64,000 nt of DNA from Siphonodentalium dalli. Its lineage: Eukaryota; Mollusca; Scaphopoda; Gadilida; Siphonodentaliidae. Made by a program: the position numbers and the translations under genes. The DNA is taken from the NCBI GenBank assembly GCA_032622095.1, contig CP136064.1, forward strand, positions 7,927,512-7,991,511. Direction: 5' to 3'. This document shows, piece by piece, positions 27,201 to 42,360 of the stretch. The notes below the pieces were generated by a model. That model worked only from the letters and a program-made list of their open reading frames with translations, did no database searches and had not been told where the DNA came from. How positions within the stretch are numbered: the stretch's first letter is position 1; every line of letters starts with the position of its first letter.

Positions 27201-30200
27201 AACCGATCACTAGCTAGATTAAAGGCCCACCTTTATCAACCGATCACTAGCTGGATTAAAGGCCCACCTTTATCAACCGATCACTAGCTGGATTAAAGGC
27301 CCACCTTTATCAACCGACCACTAGCTGGATTAAAGGCCCACCTTTATCAACCGATCACTAGCTGGATTAAAGGCCCACCTTTATCAACCGATCACTAGCT
27401 GGATTAAAGACCCACCTTTATCAACCGATCACTAGATGGATTAAAGGCCCACCTCTATCAACCGATCACTAGCTGGATTAAAGGACCACCTTTATCAACC
27501 GACCACTAGCTGGATTAAAGACCCACCTTTATCAACCGACCACTAGCTGGATTAAAGACCCACCTTTATCAACCGATCACTAACTGGATTAAAGGCCCAC
27601 CTTTATCAACCGATCACTAGCTGGATTAAAGGCCCACCTTTATCAACCGATCACTAGCTGGATTAAAGGCCCACCTCTATCAACCGATCACTAGCTGGAT
27701 TAAAGGCCCACCTCTATCAACCGATCACTAGCTGGATTAAAGGCCCACCTCTATCAACCGATCACTAGCTGGATTAAAGGCCCATCTTTATCAACCGACC
27801 ACTAGCTGGATTAAAGACCCACCTTTATCAACCGATCACTAGCTGGATTAAAGGCCCACCTCTATCAACCGATCTCTAGATGGATTAAAGACCCACCTCT
27901 ATCAACCGATCACTAGATGGATTAAAGGCCTACCTTTATCAACCGATCACTAGCTGGATTAAAGGCCCACCTTTATCAACCGATCACTAGCTGGATTAAA
28001 GGCCCACCTTTATCAACCGACGACTAGCTGGATTAAAGGCCCACCTTTATCAACCGACCACTAGCTGGATTAAAGGCCCACCTTTATCAACCGATCACTA
28101 GCTGGATTAAAGGCCCATCTTTATCAACCGATCACTAGATGGATTAAAGGCCTACCTCTATCAACCGACCACTAGCTGGATTAAAGACCCACCTCTATCA
28201 ACCGATCACTAGATGGATTAAAGGCCCACCTTTATCAACCGATCACTAGATGGATTAAAGGCCCATCTTTATCAACCGATCACTAGCTGGATTAAAGGCC
28301 CACCTTTATCAACCGATCACTAGCTGGATTAAGACCCACCTTTATCAACCGACCACTAGCTGGATTAAAGGCCCACCTTTATCAACCGACCACTAGCTGG
28401 ATTAAAGGCCCACCTTTATCAACCGATCACTAGCTGGATTAAAGGCCCACCTCTATCAACCGATCACTAGCTGGATTAAAGACCTACCTTTATCATCCGA
28501 TCACTAGCTGGATTAAAGGCCCACCTCTATCAACCGACCACTAGCTGGATTAAAGGCCCACCCTTATCAATCGATCACTAGCTGGATTAAAGACCCACCA
28601 TTATCAACCGATCACTAGCTGGATTAAAGGCCCAACTTTATCAACCGACCACTAGCTGGATTAAAGGCCCACCTTTATCAACCGATCACTAGCTGGATTA
28701 AAGGCCCACCTTTATCAACCGATCACTAGCTGGATTAAAGGCCCACCTCTATCAACCGATCACTAGATGGATTAAAGACCCACCTTTATCAACCGATCAC
28801 TAGATGGATTAAAGACCCACCTTTATCAACCGATCACTAGATGGATTAAAGACCCACCTTTATCAACCGATCACTAGATGGATTAAAGACCCACCTTTAT
28901 CAACCGACCACTAGCTGGATTAAAGGCCCACCTTTATCAACCGATCACTAGCTGGATTAAAGGCCCACCTCTATCAACCGATCACTAGCTGGATTAAAGG
29001 CCCACCTTTATCAACCGATCACTAGCTGGATTAAAGGCCCACCTTTATCAACCGATCACTAGCTGGATTAAAGGCCTACCTTTATCAACCGATCTCTAGC
29101 TGGATTAAAGACCCACCTCTATCAATCGATCACTAGCTGGATTAAAGGACCACCTCTATCAACCGATCACAAGCTGGATTAAAGGCCCACCTTTATCAAC
29201 CGATCACTAGCTGGATTAAAGGCCCACCTTTATCAACCGACCACAAGCTGGATTGAAGGCCCACCTTTATCAACCGATCACTAGCTGGATTAAAGACCTA
29301 CCTCTATCAACCGATCACTATCTGGATTAAAGACCTACCTTTATCATCCGATCACTAGCTGGATTAAAGACCTACCTTTATCAACCGATCACTAGCTGGA
29401 TTAAAGACCCACCTCTATCAATCGATCACTAGCTGGATTAAAGGACCACCTTTATCAACCGATCACAAGCTGGATTAAAGGACCACCTCTATCAACCGAT
29501 CACTAGCTGGATTAAAGGACCACCTTTATCAACCGATCACTAGCTGGATTAAAGGCCTACCTTTATCAACCGATCCCAAGCTGGATTAAAGGACCACCTC
29601 TATCAACCGATCACAAGCTGGATTAAAGGACCACCTCTATCAACCGATCACTAGCTGGATTAAAGGACCACCTTTATCAACCTATCACAAGCTGGATTAA
29701 AGGACCACCTCTATCAACCGATCACTAGCTGGATTAAAGGACCACCTTTATCAACCGATCACTAGCTGGATTAAAGGCCTACCTTTATCAACCGATCACT
29801 AGCTGGATTAAAGGACCACCTTTATCAACCGATCACTAGCTGGATTAAAGGACCACCTTTATCAACCGATCACTAGCTGGATTAAAGACCCACCTCTATC
29901 AATCGATCACAAGCTGGATTAAAGGACCACCTTTATCAACCGATCACTAGCTGGATTAAAGGACCACCTCTATCAACCGATCACTAGCTGGATTAAAGAC
30001 CTACCTTTATCAACCGACCACTAGCTGGATTAAAGGCCCATCTTTATCAACCGACCACTAGCTGGATTAAAGGCTCACCTTTATCAACCGATCACTAGCT
30101 GGATTAAAGGCCCACCTTTATCAACCGACCACTAGCTGGATTAAAGGCCCACCTTTATCAACCGATCACTAGCTGGATTAAAGGCCCACCTTTATCAATC

Positions 30201-33200
30201 GATCACTAGCTGGATTAAAGGCCTACCTCTATCAACCGACCACTAGCTGGATTAAAGGCCCACCTTTATCAATCGATCACTAGCTGGATTAAAGGCACAC
30301 CTTTATCAACCGATCACTAGCTGGATTAAAGGCCCACCCTTATCAACCGATCACTAGCTAGATTAAAGGCCCACCTTTATCAACCGATCACTAGCTGGAT
30401 TAAAGGCCCACCTTTATCAACCGACCACTAGCTGGATTAAAGACCCACCTTTATCAACCGATAACTAGCTGGATTAAAGGCCCACCTTTATCAACCGATC
30501 ACTAGCTGGATTAAAGACCCACCTTTATCAACCGATCACTAGCTGGATTAAAGACCCACCTTTATCAACCGATAACTAGCTGGATTAAAGACCCACCCTT
30601 ATCAACCGATCACTAGCTAGATTAAAGGCCCACCTTTATCAACCGATCACTAGCTGGATTAAAGACCCACCTTTATCAACCGATCACTAGCTGGATTAAA
30701 GACCCACCCTTATCAACCGATCACTAGCTAGATTAAAGGCCCACCTTTATCAACCGACCACTAGCTGGATTAAAGACCCACCTTTATCAACCGATCACTA
30801 GCTGGATTAAAGGCCCACCTCTATCAACCGATCACTAGCTGGATTAAAGGCCCACCTTTATCAACCGATCACTAGCTGGATTAAAGGCCCACCCTTATCA
30901 ACCGATCACTAGCTGGATTAAAGACCCACCTCTATCAACCGATCACTAGCTGGATTAAAGGCCTACCTTTATCAACCGATCACTAGCTGGATTAAAGGCC
31001 CACCCTTATCAACCGATCACTAGCTGGATTAAAGACCCAACTTTATCAACCGATCACTAGCTGGATTAAAGGTCCACCCTTTATCAACCGATCACTAGCT
31101 GGATTAAAGACCCACCTCTATCAACCGATCACTAGCTGGATTAAAGGTCCACCCTTTATCAACCGATCACTAGCTGGTTTAAAGACCCACCTCTATCAAC
31201 CGACCACTAGCTGGATTAAAGGCCCACCTTTATCAACCGACCACTAGCTGGATTAAAGACCCACCTCTATCAACCGATCACTAGCTGGATTAAAGGCCCA
31301 CCTTTATCAACCGATCACTAGCTGGATTAAAGACCCACCTTTATCAACCGACCACTAGCTGGATTAAAGACCCACCTCTATCAACCGATCACTAGCTGGA
31401 TTAAAGACCCACCTCTATCAACCGACCACTAGCTGGATTAAAGACCCACCTCTATCAACCGAACACTAGCTGGATTAAAGGCCCACCTCTATCAACCGAT
31501 CACTAGCTGGATTAAAGGCCCACCTTTATCAACCGACCACTAGCTGGATTAAAGGCCCACCTTTATCAATCGATCACTGGCTGGATTAAAGGCCCACCTT
31601 TATCAACCGATCACTGGCTGGATTAAAGGCCCACCTTTATCAACCGATCACTAGCTGGATTAAAGGCCCACCTCTATCAACCGATCACTAGCTGGATTAA
31701 AGGCCCACCTTTATCAACCGACCACTAGCTGGATTAAAGGCCCACCTTTATCAATCGATCACTGGCTGGATTAAAGGCCCACCTTTATCAACCGATCACT
31801 AGCTGGATTAAAGGCCCACCTCTATCAACCGACCACTAGCTGGCTTAAAGACCCACCTTTATCAACCGATCACTAGCTGGATTAAAGGCCCACCTTTATC
31901 AACCGATCACTAGCTGGATTAAAGACCCACCTTTATCAACCGATCACTAGCTGGATTAAAGGTTCACCTCTATCAACCGATCACAAGCTGGATTAAAGGC
32001 CTACCTCTATCAACCGACCACTAGCTGGATTAAAGGCCCACCTTTATCAACCGATCACTAGCTGGATTAAAGACCCACCATTATCAACCGATCACAAGCT
32101 GGATTAAGGAACCCACCTTTATCAACCGATCACAAGCTTGATTAAAGGCCCATCTTTATCAACCGATCACTAGCTGGATTAAAGGCCCATCCTTATCAAC
32201 CGATCACTAGATGGATTAGAGGCCCACCCTTATCAACCGATCACTAGCTGGATTAAAGGCCCATCTTTATCAACCGACCACTAGCTGGATTAAAGGCCCA
32301 TCCTTATCAACCGACCACTAGCTGGATTAAAGGCCCACCTTTATCAACCGATCACTAGCTGGATTAAAGGACTACCTTTATCAACCGATCACTAGCTGGA
32401 TTAAAGGCCCACCTCTATCAATCGATCACTAGCTGGATTAAAGGCCCACCTCTATCAACCGATCACTAGCTGGATTAAAGGCCCACCTATATCAACCGAC
32501 CACTAGCTGGATTAAAGGCCCACCTATATCAACCGACCACTAGCTGGATTAAAGGCCCACCCTTATCAACCGACCACTAGCTGGATTAAAGGCCCACCCT
32601 TATCAACCGATCACTAGCTTGATTAAAGGCCCACCTTTATCAACCGATCACTAGCTGTATTCAAGGCCCACCTTTATCAACCGACCACTAGCTGGATTAA
32701 AGGCCCACCTTTATCAACCGACCACTAGCTGGATTAAAGGCCCACCCTTATCAACCGACCACTAGCTGGATTAAAGGCCCACCCTTATCAACCGACCACT
32801 AGCTGGATTAAAGGCCTACCTTTATCAACCGACCACTAGCTGGATTAAAGGCCCACCCTTATCAACCGACCACTAGCTGGATTAAAGGCCCACCCTTATC
32901 AACCGATCACTAGCTTGATTAAAGGCCCACCTTTATCAACCGATCACTAGCTGGATTAAAGGCCCATCTTTATCAACCGACCACTAGATGGATTAAAGAC
33001 CCACCCTTATCAATCGACCACTAGATGGATTAAAGGCCTACCTTTATCAACCGACCACTAGCTGGATTAAAGGCCCACCTTTATCAACCGACCACTAGCT
33101 GGATTAAAGGCCTACCTTTATCAACCGACCACTAGCTGGATTAAAGGCCCACCCTTATCAACCGACCACTAGCTGGATTAAAGGCCCACCTTTATCAACC

Positions 33201-35019
33201 GATCACTAGCTGGATTAAAGGCCTACCTTTATCAACCGACCACTAGCTGGATTAAAGGCCCACCCTTATCAACCGACCACTAGCTGGATTAAAGGCCTAC
33301 CTTTATCAACCGACCACTAGCTGGATTAAAGGCCCACCCTTATCAACCGACCACTAGCTGGATTAAAGGCCTACCTCTATCAACCGACCACTAGCTGGGT
33401 TAAAGGCCTATCCTTATCAACCGACCACTAACTGGATTAAAGGCCCACCTCTATCAACCGATCACTAGCTGGATTAAAGGCCCACCTTTATCAACCGACC
33501 ACTAGCTGGATTAAAGGCCCACCCTTATCAACCGACCACTAGCTGGATTAAAGGCCCACCCTTATCAACCGACCACTAGCTGGATCAAAGTCCCACCTTT
33601 ATCAACCGACCACTAGCTGGATTAAAGGCCTACCTTTATCAACCGACCACTAGCTTGATTAAAGGCCCACCCTTATCAACCGACCACTAGCTGGATTAAA
33701 GGCCTACCTCTATCAACCGACCACTAGCTGGGTTAAAGGCCTACCCTTATCAACCGACCACTAACTGGATTAAAGGCCCACCTCTATCAACCGATCACTA
33801 GCTGGATTAAAGGCCCACCCTTATCAACCGACCACTAGCTGGATTAAAGGTCTACCTCTATCAACCGACCACTAGCTGGGTTAAAGGCCTACCCTTATCA
33901 ACCGACCACTAACTGGATTAAAGGCCCACCTCTATCAACCGATCACTAGCTGGATTAAAGGCCCACCTTTATCAACCGACCACTAGCTGGATTAAAGGCC
34001 CACCTTTATCAACCGATCACTAGCTGGATTAAAAGCCCACCTTTATCAACCGACCACTAGCTGGATGAAAGGCCCACCCTTATCAACCGATCACTAGCTG
34101 GATTAAAGGCCCACCTTTATCAACCGACCACTAGCTGGATTAAAGGCCCACCCTTATCAACCGACCACTAGCTGGATTAAAGGCCCACCTTTATCAACCG
34201 ACCACTAACTAGATTAAAGGCCCACCTCTATCAACCGATCACTAGCTGGATTAAAGGCCCACCTTTATCAACCGACCACTAGCTGGATTAAAGGCCCACC
34301 CTTATCAACCGACCACTAGCTGGATTAAAGGCCCACCTATATCAACCGACCACTAGCTGGATTAAAAGCCCACCTTTATCAACCGACCACTAGCTGGATT
34401 AAAGGCCCACCCTTATCAACCGATCACTAGCTGGATTAAAGGCCCACCTTTATCAACCGACCACTAGCTGGATTAAAGGCCCACCTCTATCAACCGATCA
34501 CTAGCTTGATTAAAGGCCCACCTTTATCAACCGATCACAAGCTGGATTAAAGGCCCACCTCTATCAACCGATCACAAGCTGGATTAAAGGCCCACCTATA
34601 TCAACCGATCACTAGCTGGATTAAAGGCCCACCTTTATCAACCGACCACTAGCTGGATTAAAGGCCCACCCTTATCAACCGATCACTAGCTGGATTAAAG
34701 GCCCACCTTTATCAACCGACCACTAGCTGGATTAAAGGCCCACCCTTATCAACCGACCACTAGCTTGATTAAAGGCCCACCTTTATCAACCGATCACTAG
34801 CTGGTTTAAAGGCCCACCTTTATCAACCGATCACTAGCTGGATTAAAGACACACCCTTATCAACCGACCACTAGCTTGATTAAAGGCCCACCTTTATCAA
34901 CCGACCACTAGCTGGATTAAAGGCCCACCTTTATCAACCGATCACAAGCTTGATAAAAGGCCCACCTTTATCAACCGACCACTAGCTGGATTAAAGGCCC
35001 ACCCTTATCAACCGACCAC

Positions 35020-37870
35020 TAGCTGGATTAAAGGCCTACCTTTATCAACCGACCACTAGCTGGATTAAAGGCCCACCCTTATCAACCGACCACTAACTGG
35101 ATTAAAGGCCCACCTATATCAACCGATCACTAGCTGGATTAAAGACCTACCTGTATCAACCGATCACTAGCTAGATTAAAGGCCCACCTGTATCAACCGA
35201 CCACTAGATGGATTAAAGGCCTACCTTTATCAACCGATCACTAGCTGGATTAAAGGCCCACCCTTATCAACCGACCACTAGCTGGATTAAAGGCCCACCC
35301 TTATCAACCGACCACTAGCTTGATTAAAGGCCCACCTTTATCAACCGACCACTAGCTGGATTAAAGGCCCACCTCTATCAACCGATCACTAGCTGGATTA
35401 AAGGCCCACCCTTATCAACCGACCACTAGCTTGATTAAAGGCCCACCTTTATCAACCGACCACTAGCTGGATTAAAGGCCCACCTCTATCAACCGATCAC
35501 TAGCTGGATTAAAGGCCCACCTCTATCAACCGATCACTAGCTGGATTAAAGGCCCACCCTTATCAACCGATCACTAGCTGGATTAAAGGCCCACCTCTAT
35601 CAACCGATCACTAGCTTGATTAAAGGCCCACCTTTATCAATCGATCACTAGCTGGATTAAAGACCCACCTCTATCAACCGATCACTAGCTGGATTAAAGG
35701 CCCATCTTTATCAACCGATCACTAGCTGGATTAAAGGCCCACCTCTATCAACCGACCACTAGCTGGATTAAAGACCCACCTCTATCAACCGACCACTAGC
35801 TAGATTAAAGGCCCACCTCTATCAACCGATCACTAGCTGGATTAAAAGCCCACCCTTATCAACCGATCACTAGCTGGATTAAAGGCCCACCTCTATCAAC
35901 CGACCACTAGCTGGATTAAAGACCCACCTCTATCAACCGATCACTAGCTGGATTAAAGGCCCACCTCTATCAACCGACCACTAGCTGGATTAAAGACCCA
36001 CCTCTATCAACCGACCACTAGCTGGATTAAAGGCCCACCTCTATCAACCGATCACTAGCTGGATTAAAGACCCACCTTTATCAACCGATCACTAGCTGGA
36101 TTAAAGGCCCATCTTTATCAACCGATCACTAGCTGGATTAAAGGCCCACCTCTATCAACCGACCACTAGCTGGATTAAAGACCCACCTCTATCAACCGAC
36201 CACTAGCTAGATTAAAGACCCACCTCTATCAACCGATCACTAGCTGGATTAAAAGCCCACCCTTATCAACCGATCACTAGCTGGATTAAAGGCCCACCTC
36301 TATCAACCGACCACTAGCTGGATTAAAGACCCACCTCTATCAACCGATCACTAGCTGGATTAAAGGCCCACCTCTATCAACCGACCACTAGCTGGATTAA
36401 AGACCCACCTCTATCAACCGACCACTAGCTGGATTAAAGGCCCACCTCTATCAACCGATCACTAGCTGGATTAAAGACCCACCTTTATCAACCGATCAAT
36501 AGCTGGATTAAAGACCCACCTCTATCAACCGATCACTAGCAGGATTAAAGACCCACCTCTATCAACCGATCACAAGCTGGATTAAAGGCCCACCTCTATC
36601 AACCGATCACAAGCTGGATTAAAGGCCCACCTTTATCAACCGATCACAAGCTGGATTAAAGGCCCACCTTTATCAACCGATCACTAGCTGGATTAAAGAC
36701 CTACCTTTATCAACCGACCACTAGCTGGATTAAAGGCCCACCCTTATCAACCGACCACTAGCTGGATTAAAGGCCTACCTTTATCAACCGACCACTAGCT
36801 GGATTAAAGGCCCACCCTTATCAACCGACCACTAACTGGATTAAAGGCCCACCTATATCAACCGATCACTAGCTGGATTAAAGACCTACCTGTATCAACC
36901 GATCACTAGCTAGATTAAAGGCCCACCTGTATCAACCGACCACTAGATGGATTAAAGGCCTACCTTTATCAACCGATCACTAGCTGGATTAAAGGCCCAC
37001 CCTTATCAACCGACCACTAGCTGGATTAAAGGCCCACCCTTATCAACCGACCACTAGCTTGATTAAAGGCCCACCTTTATCAACCGACCACTAGCTGGAT
37101 TAAAGGCCCACCTCTATCAACCGATCACTAGCTGGATTAAAGGCCCACCCTTATCAACCGACCACTAGCTTGATTAAAGGCCCACCTTTATCAACCGACC
37201 ACTAGCTGGATTAAAGGCCCACCTCTATCAACCGATCACTAGCTGGATTAAAGGCCCACCTCTATCAACCGATCACTAGCTGGATTAAAGGCCCACCCTT
37301 ATCAACCGATCACTAGCTGGATTAAAGGCCCACCTCTATCAACCGATCACTAGCTTGATTAAAGGCCCACCTTTATCAATCGATCACTAGCTGGATTAAA
37401 GACCCACCTCTATCAACCGATCACTAGCTGGATTAAAGGCCCATCTTTATCAACCGATCACTAGCTGGATTAAAGGCCCACCTCTATCAACCGACCACTA
37501 GCTGGATTAAAGACCCACCTCTATCAACCGACCACTAGCTAGATTAAAGGCCCACCTCTATCAACCGATCACTAGCTGGATTAAAAGCCCACCCTTATCA
37601 ACCGATCACTAGCTGGATTAAAGGCCCACCTCTATCAACCGACCACTAGCTGGATTAAAGACCCACCTCTATCAACCGATCACTAGCTGGATTAAAGGCC
37701 CACCTCTATCAACCGACCACTAGCTGGATTAAAGACCCACCTCTATCAACCGACCACTAGCTGGATTAAAGGCCCACCTCTATCAACCGATCACTAGCTG
37801 GATTAAAGACCCACCTTTATCAACCGATCAATAGCTGGATTAAAGACCCACCTTTATCAACCGATCACAA
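35020..37870. repeat. 1,739-bp (47-monomer) higher-order duplication in array B
   Basis: A rare variant pair containing ACCTGTATC starts at 35,149 and again at 36,888, exactly 1,739 bp (47 x 37) later. The surrounding order of variants also repeats over about 1.1-1.2 kb. Nested inside, the variant order near 35,774 recurs near 36,181 (407 bp, 11 x 37). Confidence 0.85.
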
Positions 37871-40800
37871 GCTGGATTAAAGGCCCACCTTTATCAACCG
37901 ATCACTAGCTGGATTAAAGACCTACCTTTATCAACCGACCACTAGCTGGATTAAAGGCCCACCTTTATCAACCGACCACTAGCTGGATTAAAGACCCACC
38001 TCTATCAACCGACCACTAGCTGGATTAAAGGCCCACCTTTATCAACCGATCACTAGCTGGATTAAAGGCCCACCTTTATCAACCGATCACTAGCTGGATT
38101 AAAGGCCCACCTTTATCAACCGATCACTAGCTGGATTAAAGACCCACCTTTATCAACCGACCACTAGCTGGATTAAAGACCCACCTTTATCAACCGACCA
38201 CTAGCTGGATTAAAGACCCACCTCTATCAACCGATCATTAGCTGGATTAAAGACCCACCTTTATCAAACGATCACTAGCTGGATTAAAGACCCACCTTTA
38301 TCAAACGATCACTAGCTGGATTAAAGACCCACCTTTATCAACCGATCACAAGCTGGATTAAAGACCCACCTCTATCAACCGATCATTAGCTGGATTAAAG
38401 ACCCACCTTTATCAAACGATCACTAGCTGGATTAAAGACCCACCTTTATCAAACGATCACTAGCTGGATTAAAGACCCACCTTTATCAACCGATCACAAG
38501 CTGGATTAAAGGCCCACCTTTATCAACCGATCACTAGCTGGATTAAAGACCTACCTTTATCAACCGACCACTAGCTGGATTAAAGGCCCACCTTTATCAA
38601 ACGATCACTAGCTGGATTAAAGACCCACCTCTATCAACCGACCACTAGCTGGATTAAAGGCACACCTTTATCAACCGATCACTAGCTGGATTAAAGGCCC
38701 ACCTTTATCAACCGATCACAAGCTGGATTAAAGGCCCACCCTTATCAACCGATCACTAGCTGGATTAAAGGCCCACCTCTATCAACCGATCACTAGCTGG
38801 ATTAAAGGCCCACCTTTATCAACCGATCACTGGCTGGATTAAAGGCCCACCTTTATCAACCGATCACTAGATGGATTAAAGGCCCACCTTTATCAACCGA
38901 TCACTGGCTGGATTAAAGGCCCACCTCTATCAACCGATCACTAGCTGGTTTGAAGGCCCAACTTTATCAACCGATCACTAGCTGGATTAAAGATCCATAT
39001 TGATCAACCGATCACTAGCTGGATTAAAGAACCACCTCTATCAACCGACCACTAGCTGGATTAAAGGCCCACCTCTATCAACCGATCACTAGCTGGATTA
39101 AAGGCCCACCTTTATCAACCGACCACTAGCTGGATTAAAGACCCACCTCTATCAACCGACCACTAGCTGGATTAAAGGCCCACCTCTATCAACCGATCAC
39201 TAGCTGGATTAAAGGCCCACCTCTATCAACCGATCACTAGATGGATTAAAGGCCCACCTTTATCAACCGACCACTAGCTGGTTTGAAGGCCCAACTTTAT
39301 CAACCGATCACTAGCTGGATTAAAGGCCCACCTCTATCAACCGATCACTAGCTGGATTAAAGACCCACCTCTATCAACCGATCACTAGCTGGATTAAAGG
39401 CCCACCTCTATCAACCGATCACTAGCTGGATTAAAGGCCCACCTTTATCAACCGATCACTAGCTGGATTAAAGGCCCACCTTTATCAACCGATCACTAGC
39501 TGGATTAAAGGCCCACCTTTATCAACCGACCACTAGCTGGTTTGAAGGCCCAACTTTATCAACCGATCACTAGCTGGATTAAAGGCCTACCTCTATCAAC
39601 CGATAACTAGCTGGATTAAAGGCCCAACTTTATCAACCGATCACTAGCTGGATTAAAGGCCCACCTTTATCAACCGATCACTGGCTGGATTAAAGACCCA
39701 CCTTTATCAACCGATCACTAGATGGATTAAAGGCCTACCTTAATCAACCGATCACTGGCTGGATTAAAGGCCTACCTTTATCAACCGATCACTGGCTGGA
39801 TTAAAGGCCCACCTTTATCAACCGACCACTAGCTGGTTTAAAGGCCCACCTTTATCAACCGATCACTAGCTGGATTAAAGGCCCACCTTTATCAACCGAT
39901 CACTAGCTGGATTAAAGGCCCACCTTTATCAACCGATCACTAGCTGGATTAAAGACCCACCTCTATCAACCGATCACTAGCTGGATTAAAGGCCCACCTT
40001 TATCAACCGATCACTAGCTGGATTAAAGAACCACCTTTATCAACCGATCACTAGCTGGTTTGAAGGCCCAACTTTATCAACCGATCACTAGCTGGATTAA
40101 AGATCCATATTGATCAACCGATCACTAGCTGGATTAAAGGCCCACCTCTATCAACCGATCACTAGCTGGATTAAAGGCCCACCTTTATCAACCGACCACA
40201 AGCTGGATTAAAGACCCACCTTTATCAACCGATCACTAGCTGGATTAAAGGCCCACCTTTATCAACCGACCACTAGCTGGATTAAAGGCCCACCTTTATC
40301 AACCGACCACTAGCTGGATTAACGGCCCACCTTTATCAACCGACCACTAGCTGGATTAAAGGCCCACCTTTATCAACCGACCACTAGCTGGATTAAAGAC
40401 CTACCTTTATCAACCGATCACTAGCTGGATTAAAGGCCCACCTCTATCAACCGATCACTAGCAGGATTAAAGACCCACCTCTATCAACCGATCACTAGCT
40501 GGATTAAAGGCCCACCTCTATCAACCGATCACTAGCTGGATTAAAGGCCCACCTCTATCAACCGATCACTAGATGGATTAAAGGCCCACCTCTATCAACC
40601 GATCACTAGATGGATTAAAGGCCCACCTTTATCAACCGATCACTAGCTGGATTAAAGACCCACCTTTATCAACCGATCACTAGCTGGATTAAAGGCCCAC
40701 CTTTATCAACCGACCACTAGCTGGATTAAAGACCCACCTCTATCAACCGATCACTAGCTGGATTAAAGGCCCACCTTTATCAACCGACCACTAGCTGGAT

Positions 40801-42360
40801 TAAAGACCCACCTTTATCAACCGATCACTAGCTGGATTAAAGACCCACCTTTATCAACCGATCACTAGCTGGATTAAAGGCCCACCTTTATCAACCGATC
40901 ACTAGATGGATTAAAGACCCACCTTTATCAACCGATCACTAGCTGGATTAAAGACCCACCTTTATCAACCGATCACTAGCTGGATTAAAGGCCCACCTTT
41001 ATCAACCGATCACTAGCTGGATTAAAGGCCCACCTTTATCAACCGACCACTAGCTGGATTAAAGGCCCACCTTTATCAACCGATCACTAGCTGGATTAAA
41101 GACCCACCTTTATCAACCGATCACTAGCTGGATTAAAGGCCCACATTTATCAACCGATCACTAGCTGGATTAAAGGACCACCTTTATCAACCGACCACTA
41201 GCTGGATTAAAGACCCACCTTTATCAACCGATCACTAGCTGGATTAAAGACCCACCGTTATCAACCGATCACTAGCTGGATTAAAGGCCCACCTTTATCA
41301 ACCGATCACTAGCTGGATTAAAGGCCCACCTTTATCAACCGATCACTAGCTGGATTAAAGGCCCACCTTTATCAACCGATCACTAGCTGGATTAAAGACC
41401 CACCTTTATCAACCGATCCCTAGCTGGATTAAAGGCCCACCTTTATCAACCGATCACTAGCTGGATTAAAGGCCCACCTTTATCAACCGACCACTAGCTG
41501 GATTAAAGGCCCACCTTTATCAACCGATCACTAGCTGGATTAAAGGCCCACCTTTATCAACCGATCACTAGCTGGATTAAAGTCCCACCTTTATCAACCG
41601 ACCACTAGCTGGATTAAAGGCCCAACTTTATCAACCGATCACTAGCTGGATTAAAGATCCATATTGATCAACCGATAACTAGCTGGATTAAAGGCCCACC
41701 TTTATCAACCGATCACAAGCTGGATTAAAGGCCCACCTTTATCAACCGATCACTAGCTGGATTAAAGGCCCACCTTGATCAACCGATCACTAGCTGGATT
41801 AAAGGCCCACCTTGATCAACCGATCACTAGCTGGATTAAAGGCCCACCTTTATCAACCGATCACTAGCTGTATTAAAGACCTACCTTTATCAACCGATCA
41901 CTAGCTGGATTAAAGACCTACCTTTATCAACCGACCACTAGCTGGATTAAAGACCTACCTTTATCAACCGATCACTAGCTGGATTAAAGACCTACCTTTA
42001 TCAACCGATCACTAGCTGGATTAAAGACCTACCTTTATCAACCGACCACTAGCTGGATTAAAGACCTACCTTTATCAACCGATCACTAGCTGGATTAAAG
42101 ACCTACCTTTATCAACCGATCACTAGCTGGATTAAAGGTCTACCTTTATCAACCGACCACTAGCTGGATTAAAGACCTACCTTTATCAACCGATCACTAG
42201 CTGGATTAAAGGCCCACCTTTATCAACCGATCACTAGCTGGATTAAAGGCCCACCTTTATCAACCGATCACTAGCTGGATTAAAGACCTACCTTTATCAA
42301 CCGATCACTAGCTGGATTAAAGACCTACCTTTATCAACCGATCACTAGCTGGATTAAAGG

